Shown: piece after piece, positions 1 through 5,582 of the stretch
How the letters are laid out: each line of letters begins with the position of its first letter
Position numbering within the stretch: position 1 is the first letter of the stretch
DNA from: Candidatus Galligastranaerophilus intestinigallinarum
GTDB lineage: Bacteria > Cyanobacteriota > Vampirovibrionia > Gastranaerophilales > Gastranaerophilaceae
DNA length: 9,328 bases
Direction of reading: 5' to 3'
Assembly (NCBI GenBank): GCA_018715855.1
Contig: DVKW01000231.1
Location: forward strand, 1-9,328
Translations under genes and position numbers: made by a program
The notes under the pieces: model-generated
What the model saw: only the letters and a program-made list of their open reading frames with translations
What the model was told of the DNA's origin: nothing
Database searches by the model: none

Positions 1-288
1 ATCTATAATGCCGCCTTCTTTATTTGTTAATTGGCAATAAACGGCTTTATTTTTGCTTAATTTTGAAATATCTTGCGGCACAAGCTTTTGCAAGAAATTA
101 AGAGAATCTTTTCCTGAAATAAACACTTCGCCCATATGTGAAACATCAAAAAGGCCTACATTGTTTCTGACTGCATTGTGTTCTTCAATTATGCTTGTGT
201 ATGAAACAGGCATGAGCCACCCTGCAAAGGGAATTAATTTAGCGTTTAATTTTTCCTGTTCTTCGTATAAAAAAGTTTTTTTGTCCAT
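1..288 (-). CDS. gcvT: Aminomethyltransferase (glycine cleavage T protein), N-terminal part, cut by window edge
   Basis: The first 96 codons are visible, in frame to base 1. The protein takes the aminomethyl group from the lipoylated H protein, releases ammonia and passes the methylene unit to tetrahydrofolate, so it feeds the same 5,10-methylene-THF pool that FolD uses. Family hallmarks are the early FAGWLMPVSY stretch (residues 21-30), the HNAVRNNVGLFDVSHMGEV block (37-55), and NKEGGIID at the cut end, which leads into the family's conserved Asp-containing folate site. A full protein is usually about 360 residues, so roughly three quarters lies outside. The ATG at 288 is supported by an AGAAGG Shine-Dalgarno (295-300) six bases upstream. 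It is the fourth gene of a minus-strand operon, 11 nt behind alr. Whether gcvH and gcvP follow cannot be seen. Family identity is very secure. Confidence 0.95.
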   Translation of the reverse strand, partial: MDKKTFLYEEQEKLNAKLIPFAGWLMPVSYTSIIEEHNAVRNNVGLFDVSHMGEVFISGKDSLNFLQKLVPQDISKLSKNKAVYCQLTNKEGGIID

Positions 289-299
289 AAAATGCCTTC

Positions 300-1445
300 T
301 TATCTTACATAAACCCTTGGCAATCTTACCTTTAGGCGGCAAGTAAGTTCATAATTTATTGTGCCTAAAATTTTTGCCCAACTGTCAACTGATATAAAGT
401 TATTATTATCATACCCCAAAATTGTTATAATGTCGCCAATTTCTGCATCAATATCAGATATATCAAACATCATTTGATCCATTGTAATTCTGCCGATTTG
501 TTTAATAAATTTACCGTTTATTAAGCCTTGAATTTTATTGGATAAATTTCTTGAAACACCGTCTGCGTAACCTATTGGAATTGTTGCAACTTTAATATCT
601 TTATCTGCAATAAATTTGTAACCGTAGCTAACGCCATCACCCTTTTTTATTGTATGGATGTTTGTAATTCTTCCTTTAACAGACATTAATTGTTTTATAT
701 CGGGAATTTTACAAACGGGTTCAATTCCATCTGTTAAAGGTGTCATGCCATAAATTATAATACCCAATCTAATTGTATTATATCTTTTATCATCCAATAA
801 AAAGGCGCCAATGCTGTTTTGGCAATGTATCATTAAGTTTTCTGTATCAATATTATCTATGACATAGTTAAATTTATCTAATTGCATTTTTAAAATTTCA
901 GGGTTTTCGGCATCTGCAAAATGAGTGAAAACACCTTTTAATTCGGCAAATTCGGCATTTCTTAATTTTTCGATAAATTTTGGCGCTTCTTTATAATTAA
1001 TGCCGATTCTATTCATGCCAGTATCAACTTTAACCTGCACTTTTAATTTTTTGCCCGTTCTTTCATAAAGCATTTTAAGGGCTTCAATATGTTCATCATT
1101 AAAAACTGAAATTTCAATGTCATAATTAAGCGCAGTTTCAAAAGCCCAAACGGGAACCGCACCCAAAACCAAAATGGGGCAATTAATTTTGTTTTCTCTT
1201 AAATCAATGCCTTCATCAACGGATGCAACCCCAAAAGCTTTAATGCCGCAGGCAAGCAAAATAGGCGCAATCATAACGCTTCCATGGCCGTAGCCGTCTG
1301 CTTTTATAACAGCCACAAGGTTTTTGCTGTTGACATCTTTTATTTGTTCTTTAATTTTTGAAATATTTTCTTCCAAATATTCCAAATTCACTTCAACCCA
1401 AGAATCTCTGTGTTTATTTGTAATGCTTGTTCTTATGTTTTTCAT
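300..1445 (-). CDS. alr: Alanine racemase (PLP-dependent)
   Basis: A 381-residue cytoplasmic enzyme that interconverts L- and D-alanine to supply D-Ala for peptidoglycan. It is a normal-length fold-type III racemase: an N-terminal TIM barrel followed by a C-terminal beta domain. The PLP lysine is K48 in VIKADGYGHG. Other family signatures are KVDTGMNRIGI (139-149), HCQNSIGAF (207-215), RLGIIIYG (226-233), the second catalytic base Tyr274 in DGVSYG, IGYADGVSR (291-299), GRITMDQMMFDI (318-329) and a C-terminal TINYELTCR...LPRVY. No key residue is missing. The start ATG overlaps the folD stop by one base (TAATG), with AAGG at 1455-1458 nine bases upstream, so translation is probably coupled to folD. 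About ten extra residues precede the usual N-terminal WVEVNL motif, but no better internal start is evident. Confidence 0.97.
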   Translation of the reverse strand: MKNIRTSITNKHRDSWVEVNLEYLEENISKIKEQIKDVNSKNLVAVIKADGYGHGSVMIAPILLACGIKAFGVASVDEGIDLRENKINCPILVLGAVPVWAFETALNYDIEISVFNDEHIEALKMLYERTGKKLKVQVKVDTGMNRIGINYKEAPKFIEKLRNAEFAELKGVFTHFADAENPEILKMQLDKFNYVIDNIDTENLMIHCQNSIGAFLLDDKRYNTIRLGIIIYGMTPLTDGIEPVCKIPDIKQLMSVKGRITNIHTIKKGDGVSYGYKFIADKDIKVATIPIGYADGVSRNLSNKIQGLINGKFIKQIGRITMDQMMFDISDIDAEIGDIITILGYDNNNFISVDSWAKILGTINYELTCRLKVRLPRVYVR

Positions 1446-2293
1446 TATTTTATGCCTTTTTGAAGTTTATAAAGTTCAAGTGTGTTTTCCATCAATGTTG
1501 CAATTGTCATAGGCCCTACACCGCCAGGCACAGGGGTTATATAAGAAACTTTATTATAAACGCTTTCAAAATCAACATCGCCTGTTAATTTGCCGTTTTT
1601 ATTTCTTGTAATGCCAACATCAATAATAATAGCGCCTTCTTTTACCATATCGCCTTTTATAAATTCTTCTTTTCCTGTGGCAGAAATAATTATATCCGCT
1701 AATTTTAAAATTTCAGGCAAATTTTTTGTTTTGGAATGCGCCTGAATAACGGTTGCATTTTTTTGCAACAATAAATTGGCAACAGGCTTCCCTACAATAT
1801 TTGAACGGCCAACAACAACGGCCACTTTTCCTTCTAAGTTTATATTTTTTGTTTCTAAAAGTTTTATAATTCCTTTTGGTGTGCAAGCAATACTATAAGG
1901 CTTTTCGCCTTTAAAAAGTTTTCCTGAATTATAAGTTGTAAACCCGTCTACATCTTTTATGGGGGAAATTTCATCCAAGAAATCTTTTTCATCTAACCCT
2001 TTTGGCAAAGGAAGCTGCAGCAAAATGCCATTTACATTTTTATCGTTGTTTAAATTTTTAATAACATCTAAAAGTTCTTCTTTTTGAATATCTTCAGGCA
2101 GTTCTTTTAAAATTGAATTAAACCCCAAAAATTCCGATTTTTTAATTTTGTTTTTAACATAAACCTTGCTTGCAGGGTCATTCCCTACAATTATAACCGC
2201 TAATGTCGGTTTAACATCAAAATTTTCAACTTCTTTTTTTATATTATTTAAAATGTTTTCTGCAATTTCTTTGCCGTTTATAATTTCTGCCAT
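1445..2293 (-). CDS. folD: Bifunctional methylene-THF dehydrogenase / methenyl-THF cyclohydrolase
   Basis: A 282-residue cytoplasmic enzyme that interconverts 5,10-methylene-THF and 10-formyl-THF through 5,10-methenyl-THF, normally with NADP(H). The catalytic segment VYVKNKIK carries Tyr45 and the essential Lys49. LLQLPLPKGL (91-100) and KDVDGF (113-118, with the folate-contacting Asp116) follow, then the Rossmann-domain motif VVGRSNIVGKPVA (160-172) and the C-terminal TPVPGGVGPMT (253-263). Length and all signatures are standard. The ATG at 2293 lies 4 nt after the upstream ATPase gene, with AAGGG (minus strand) seven bases ahead, inside the end of that gene. With gcvT two genes downstream, the operon has a one-carbon theme. 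The alr gene between them may simply share the transcript. Confidence 0.97.
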   Translation of the reverse strand: MAEIINGKEIAENILNNIKKEVENFDVKPTLAVIIVGNDPASKVYVKNKIKKSEFLGFNSILKELPEDIQKEELLDVIKNLNNDKNVNGILLQLPLPKGLDEKDFLDEISPIKDVDGFTTYNSGKLFKGEKPYSIACTPKGIIKLLETKNINLEGKVAVVVGRSNIVGKPVANLLLQKNATVIQAHSKTKNLPEILKLADIIISATGKEEFIKGDMVKEGAIIIDVGITRNKNGKLTGDVDFESVYNKVSYITPVPGGVGPMTIATLMENTLELYKLQKGIK

Positions 2294-2297
2294 AATT

Positions 2298-3026
2298 TTA
2301 CCCTTGCGGAAGATTTAACCTTTGATAAATTGTATTCAGCGCATTTTCCATATCAGAATAATCAACTTCATCTTTATAATTTGGAATTAACCCTAAAAAA
2401 TTAAGCCCCAGAGAATTAATTGCTTCAATTGTTTTATTTGCGTTTTCTTCTGTTGCCTTATTTAAAATAACGCCAAATTGCCCTTCTGCTGAATATTTCT
2501 TTGAATTTTCAAAAATTCTGCCTGCAAGTTCAATTTGCCTGTTAGAAGGATTTGTTATTAAAAGAGTTGTATCAATTGGATAATCAACTAATTGGTGAAG
2601 ATATTTAAGGTCATATTCGCAATCAAAAATAACAAAATCATATCTTTCAACAAGTTTTACCAAAGCATCGTTCATTTGTTTTGTAATCGGGCAGCGGCAA
2701 TCTTTTGAAGCAGTTAGCCAAGATACAATAATATCAACATTCGGGTCTATTTCAACAAGAATATCTTCAAGCGCCCATTCAATATATTCCTGTTTTGTCA
2801 TTTTAGATGGAATGCCTGTGTTATATTCATGCTTTCCTGAACGTATTCCATAAATTGTATTTTCGATTTTTAAACCCCAAAAGCCTGCAAGCTCTTGAGT
2901 AAGGTCATTATCTACCAAAAGAATTGATTTATCTTGAAACTTATTTTTAATTAAATTGCAAAGAGAATAAGTTACAGAAGACTTCCCGCTTCCTGATTTT
3001 CCGACAATAGCAATGGTTGATGTCAT
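2298..3026 (-). CDS. CooC-like P-loop ATPase (SIMIBI class, nickel-chaperone-like), partner unknown
   Basis: A 242-residue soluble ATPase of the MinD/ParA/CooC superfamily. The deviant Walker A is GKSGSGKS (9-16), with the class 'signature' Lys10 and P-loop Lys15. The Asp39-Asn-Asp41 segment fits the switch I region. A DCEYDLKYL stretch (135-143) matches the CooC switch II pattern D-x-E-A-G-x-E-H-L, but AG is replaced by YD. The middle section, KMTKQEYIEW (75-84) followed by C110-R-C112-P, aligns in layout with CooC, where a Cys-x-Cys pair (Cys112/Cys114 in Carboxydothermus CooC) binds nickel at the dimer interface. TNPSNRQIELAGRI (158-171) is the nucleotide-base segment typical of CooC. It heads the minus-strand operon, and GGAG (3031-3034) four bases before the ATG sets the start. 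CooC matures CO dehydrogenase, but none is visible here, so the client protein is unknown. Membership in the superfamily is secure; the CooC subfamily is likely; nickel handling is inference. Confidence 0.8.
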   Translation of the reverse strand: MTSTIAIVGKSGSGKSSVTYSLCNLIKNKFQDKSILLVDNDLTQELAGFWGLKIENTIYGIRSGKHEYNTGIPSKMTKQEYIEWALEDILVEIDPNVDIIVSWLTASKDCRCPITKQMNDALVKLVERYDFVIFDCEYDLKYLHQLVDYPIDTTLLITNPSNRQIELAGRIFENSKKYSAEGQFGVILNKATEENANKTIEAINSLGLNFLGLIPNYKDEVDYSDMENALNTIYQRLNLPQG

Positions 3027-3080
3027 AAAACTCCAATAATTAAATAGTGTCTTTAATTTATTTTATAATAAAATATTCAT
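3027..3080. promoter_or_regulatory. Divergent intergenic promoter region
   Basis: A 54-bp, extremely AT-rich gap between two divergent genes must hold both promoters. On the plus strand a perfect TATAAT sits at 3064-3069 with no convincing -35 box at the usual distance; 17 bp upstream reads TAAATA. It would start transcription near 3076, only about 5 nt before the glycosyltransferase ATG. On the minus strand, TATTAT (3070-3065) or TATAAA (3066-3061) could serve the ATPase-folD-alr-gcvT operon, giving a leader of roughly 25-30 nt that includes the GGAG site. The two -10 elements overlap, so the promoters may compete. Confidence 0.5.
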
Positions 3081-4094
3081 ATGAAAAAGAATTGTAATAA
3101 AGTTTTATTTATAAATTACGGCGGAATTGGAGATGAAATTCTCTTTTTACCTGCAATTGAAGGTTTTAAAAAATTATACCCGAATGCAAAAGTAACATTA
3201 TGCTTAGAACCGAGAGCAAAAGGGGTAAAAGGTTTAACAAATGTTATTGATGACATTATAACGGTAGCTATAAAAGCAGGCGGCATTAAAAAATATATAA
3301 ATATTTTAAAATTAATTTTTAAAACTTGGTTTATGGGTTTTGATACGGTAATTTCAAGCGGAAAATCGCCTTTTGTTGCAATTATTTTGTTTTTAACGGG
3401 AATTAAAACCAAAGTTGGCTACAAAACAAAAACATCTAAGCTTTTAAATTTTGAAGTTCCCTTAAATGAAAATGTTTATGCGGGGAATATGTATTTTGAT
3501 TTAATTAAACCTTTTGGCGAAGTTTTTTTCAAGCTTCCGAAAATTAATTTTGATGAAAACTTCAATTTGCCTTTTAATTTCGGCGAAAATAATTTTACGT
3601 TAATTCACCCCGGCGTTTCTTTGATGAGCGTAAATAAAGGCATTTTTAAATGCCCGGATACAAACTTTTGGGTTGAAACAATAAAAAAACTTCTTGAAAA
3701 GAATGAAAATGTTGTTTTAGCTGGCGGGCCGGATGATTTTGAAACTGTAAATAAAATTTTAGAAAATAATGAAATTTCATCTAACCCAAAATTTTATTCA
3801 ATGTTTAATAAAACAAAAAATTTATTTGAACTGACAAGCCTTATGAATAAGGCAAAAACAATTATATGTTGTGATTCTGCGCCCTTTCATATAGCAGCAG
3901 CTTTAAATAAAGAAATTTATGTTTTATTTGGGCCGACAAATGAAGATAAACTTGTATATAAAACAGAAAATATAAAAGTAATTACAAAAAAACTTGATTG
4001 CCGCCCCTGCCTTTGGCATAAAAGGTTGACAAACTGTGAAAATTCAGCCTGCATTAAATTTCAGCCTGATGACCTTCTAGGTTGTATGAAGTAA
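3081..4094 (+). CDS. Glycosyltransferase family 9 (heptosyltransferase-like)
   Basis: A 337-residue GT-B enzyme of the ADP-heptose:LPS heptosyltransferase family, expected at the inner face of the cytoplasmic membrane building LPS core or another envelope glycan. The N-terminal GGIGDEILFLPAI (14-26) contains the family G-D-x(4)-P-type motif with catalytic-site Asp18. The C-terminal nucleotide-sugar half has HPG (176-178), VLAGGPDD (212-219) and CDSAPFHIAAAL...VLFGPTN (264-287). A C-terminal cysteine cluster (Cys307, 310, 319, 324) corresponds to the CSPC...C region seen in many GT9 proteins. It has no signal peptide or membrane segment. No Shine-Dalgarno precedes the ATG, and the only promoter-like -10 ends 11 nt upstream, so the mRNA is probably nearly leaderless. 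Sugar donor and acceptor cannot be told from sequence, so no waa/rfa symbol is assigned. Confidence 0.9.
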   Translation: MKKNCNKVLFINYGGIGDEILFLPAIEGFKKLYPNAKVTLCLEPRAKGVKGLTNVIDDIITVAIKAGGIKKYINILKLIFKTWFMGFDTVISSGKSPFVAIILFLTGIKTKVGYKTKTSKLLNFEVPLNENVYAGNMYFDLIKPFGEVFFKLPKINFDENFNLPFNFGENNFTLIHPGVSLMSVNKGIFKCPDTNFWVETIKKLLEKNENVVLAGGPDDFETVNKILENNEISSNPKFYSMFNKTKNLFELTSLMNKAKTIICCDSAPFHIAAALNKEIYVLFGPTNEDKLVYKTENIKVITKKLDCRPCLWHKRLTNCENSACIKFQPDDLLGCMK

Positions 4095-4107
4095 TGTTAC
4101 TTTTTTT
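4089..4107 (+). terminator. Possible weak terminator overlapping the GT9 stop codon
   Basis: AAGTAA-TG-TTACTT is a 6-bp inverted repeat that includes the TAA stop and runs directly into a T tract ending at 4107. The stem has only one G-C pair and a 2-nt loop, so it is thermodynamically poor. It may contribute to termination or pausing but could be chance in such AT-rich DNA. Confidence 0.25.
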
Positions 4108-4108
4108 A

Positions 4109-4137
4109 TTGCGTTTAGCTTTTCATTAGTGTAGAAT
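4109..4137 (+). promoter_or_regulatory. Sigma70-type promoter for the SLH protein gene
   Basis: TTGCGT (4109-4114) and TAGAAT (4132-4137) are separated by exactly 17 bp, each with one or two mismatches to the TTGACA/TATAAT consensus. Transcription would begin near 4144 and give a leader of about 84 nt before the SLH gene. A second AT-rich -10-like stretch (GATAATATAAA, 4179-4189) lies downstream without a convincing -35. Confidence 0.5.
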
Positions 4138-4219
4138 TTTCTTAATAGTCTGCACTTAATTTAGCCTGAATCAGTTTAGATAATATAAACAGAATTTCGG
4201 GAAAATTGTAGGTAAAAGC

Positions 4220-4224
4220 GAGGG
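4220..4224 (+). promoter_or_regulatory. Ribosome binding site of the SLH protein gene
   Basis: GAGGG lies three bases before the ATG at 4228, somewhat close but the strongest purine-rich site in the leader. It fixes this ATG as the start, which also gives a well-formed signal peptide. Confidence 0.6.
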
Positions 4225-4227
4225 AAT

Positions 4228-5490
4228 ATGAAATCTTTTCAAAAATTATTTATCACATGTGCCGTTAGTTCTTTAATTTTTATGGGAACAAGTTTGGTTT
4301 CAGCCCAAACGGTAACAGATGTTCCGGTTGGTTTTTGGGCACAAGATCAAATTATAGAAGCAGTTAATAATAACTACCTGACATTAAAAGGCGATAAATT
4401 CTACCCAAATGCCCCAATTACAAGGGCAGAATTTGCAAATGCCGTATATGAATTAATTCAAAGAGATTTGGCAGGTTCATATGATAATAATTTCAGCGAT
4501 ATAAAAGGCTCAAATCAATATGACGAAAGCATTTTAACCTTAAATCAATTGCAAATTATATTCGGCTACCCTGATGGAACTTTTAAACCGGATAAAGAAA
4601 TGAAAAGAAGCGAAGCAAGCAGTGTTGTTGCAAATATCATCAGAAGCGATTTTTGGGACAAATCAGTTTTAGATAAATTCGAAGATAAAGAAGATGTTCC
4701 AAACTGGGCGTTGTTATCATATATAAATAATGTTATTAACGATGTATATGTAAATTACCCCGATGAAAGCAAATTATTGCCGAATGATTATCTGACACGT
4801 GCTCAAACTGCAGTTTTAATTGTAAAAATTAAACAAGCAATTGAAGCTTATAAACTGTCTTATATGCCAAAAGAAGGTTCAATGGATGGTGAAGTTGATG
4901 TAGCTTATGAAGAAAGGTATGTTCCTGTTTTTGTAGGCACAAATACATTAAACGAATTCCAACACGCATATAAAAACACAGTAAATCTTTATGACAACAA
5001 AAAAGTTATTGTTGCAGGAAATATTGTTCCTGTAAGGTCACTTCAAAGAGTTGATTCTAAAACAGTAGCTGAAGGTGAAGTTCTTACATACGTTTCACCA
5101 AAAGATGTTTATTCAACCGAAGGAACCAAGCTTTATTCTCAAGGCACAAAATTTGAAGGTTACGTTGAAAGGGTTGAAAAATCATATTGGTTTAAAAGAC
5201 AAGATAAATCATACATTGTATTTAATAAAGCAATATTAACAGATGGAACGGAATTCCCGATTGCAGGCGTTTTATATGCAACATATAAGGGCGATGTTGT
5301 TTTAGAAAAAGAAAAAAATTCAAGAAAAATTGAAAATGACGCCAATAAAAAATTTTCAAAAAGAAACGCTGCAATTTACTTTGCAAACAAAAAACTTGTT
5401 CCTGTTCTTAAATATAACGAAAAAGCAGAAGACAACCTGTTTATGTTAATAACGGGCGATATGATTATTCCGGAAAGTGGAACTCTATAA
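4228..5490 (+). CDS. Secreted protein with three SLH domains and an unassigned C-terminal domain
   Basis: A 420-residue exported protein. Residues 1-26 form a signal peptide: basic start, hydrophobic core and VSA cleavage site before Gln27. Three S-layer-homology domains follow at about 29-76, 88-138 and 148-200. Each shows the family pattern of an aromatic/acidic start and a TRAE-like end: ITRAEF at 64-69, KRSEA at 126-130, LTRAQT at 189-194. SLH domains bind pyruvylated secondary wall polymer or peptidoglycan, so the N-terminal half is a cell-wall anchor. The C-terminal half (about 220-420) is beta-rich and has no family I recognise with confidence. It is too short and lacks the pattern for the OprB-type porin often fused to SLH in Cyanobacteria relatives. 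Residues 278-347 loosely recall the VirB10/TrbI barrel. The gene stands alone, with its own promoter and a strong terminator. The SLH assignment is secure; the role of the C-terminal domain is unknown. Confidence 0.9.
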   Translation: MKSFQKLFITCAVSSLIFMGTSLVSAQTVTDVPVGFWAQDQIIEAVNNNYLTLKGDKFYPNAPITRAEFANAVYELIQRDLAGSYDNNFSDIKGSNQYDESILTLNQLQIIFGYPDGTFKPDKEMKRSEASSVVANIIRSDFWDKSVLDKFEDKEDVPNWALLSYINNVINDVYVNYPDESKLLPNDYLTRAQTAVLIVKIKQAIEAYKLSYMPKEGSMDGEVDVAYEERYVPVFVGTNTLNEFQHAYKNTVNLYDNKKVIVAGNIVPVRSLQRVDSKTVAEGEVLTYVSPKDVYSTEGTKLYSQGTKFEGYVERVEKSYWFKRQDKSYIVFNKAILTDGTEFPIAGVLYATYKGDVVLEKEKNSRKIENDANKKFSKRNAAIYFANKKLVPVLKYNEKAEDNLFMLITGDMIIPESGTL

Positions 5491-5510
5491 AAAAATAAAA
5501 CAATTTTAAT

Positions 5511-5548
5511 AAAAACGTCCTATAAACAATCGATTTTAGGGCGTTTTT
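5511..5548 (+). terminator. Rho-independent terminator after the SLH protein gene
   Basis: The arms AAAAACGTCCTA (5511-5522) and TAGGGCGTTTTT (5537-5548) form a 12-bp stem with one G-U wobble and a 14-nt loop, and the right arm provides the T run. It starts 20 nt after the SLH stop codon and ends 21 bp before the next gene's -10 box. Confidence 0.85.
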
Positions 5549-5566
5549 ATTTATATTGCGTTTTTT

Positions 5567-5575
5567 TGATATAAT
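5567..5575 (+). promoter_or_regulatory. Extended -10 promoter of the TPR-trpS operon
   Basis: TGATATAAT matches the extended -10 consensus TGnTATAAT perfectly, which compensates for the absence of a good -35 box (17 bp upstream reads TTATTT, inside the preceding terminator). Counting from the -10, transcription should begin near 5582, and the ATG is at 5583, so the message would be leaderless or have a 1-nt leader. Confidence 0.6.
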
Positions 5576-5582
5576 TAAAATT

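Noticed and set aside
53..346. Plus-strand open frame of 97 codons
   Set aside because: It lies antisense to gcvT and the end of alr, whose protein family motifs are unmistakable; its own product has no recognisable pattern.
1324..1512. Plus-strand open frame of 62 codons across the alr/folD junction
   Set aside because: Antisense shadow of two well-conserved genes, with no promoter or ribosome site.
2298..3026. Chromosome-partitioning ParA or septum-site MinD
   Set aside because: There is no ParB or MinC/MinE neighbour and no C-terminal amphipathic membrane-targeting helix, and the CxC plus the D-x-E switch II pattern point to the CooC branch.
3116..3412. Minus-strand open frame of 98 codons inside the GT9 gene
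   Set aside because: Antisense to the conserved GGIGDEILFLPAI region; no independent support.
4144..4227. Possible structured leader (riboswitch) before the SLH gene
   Set aside because: Only a weak 5-bp GTTTA/TAAAC hairpin can be drawn in this 84-nt stretch, with no known aptamer pattern and no terminator-antiterminator pair.
5160..5345. Minus-strand open frame of 61 codons inside the SLH gene
   Set aside because: Antisense shadow in AT-rich coding DNA without ribosome site.
4228..5490. SLH-OprB type porin
   Set aside because: At 420 residues, with only about 200 after the SLH domains, it is too short for the porin barrel and lacks a terminal aromatic beta-signal (it ends in SGTL).
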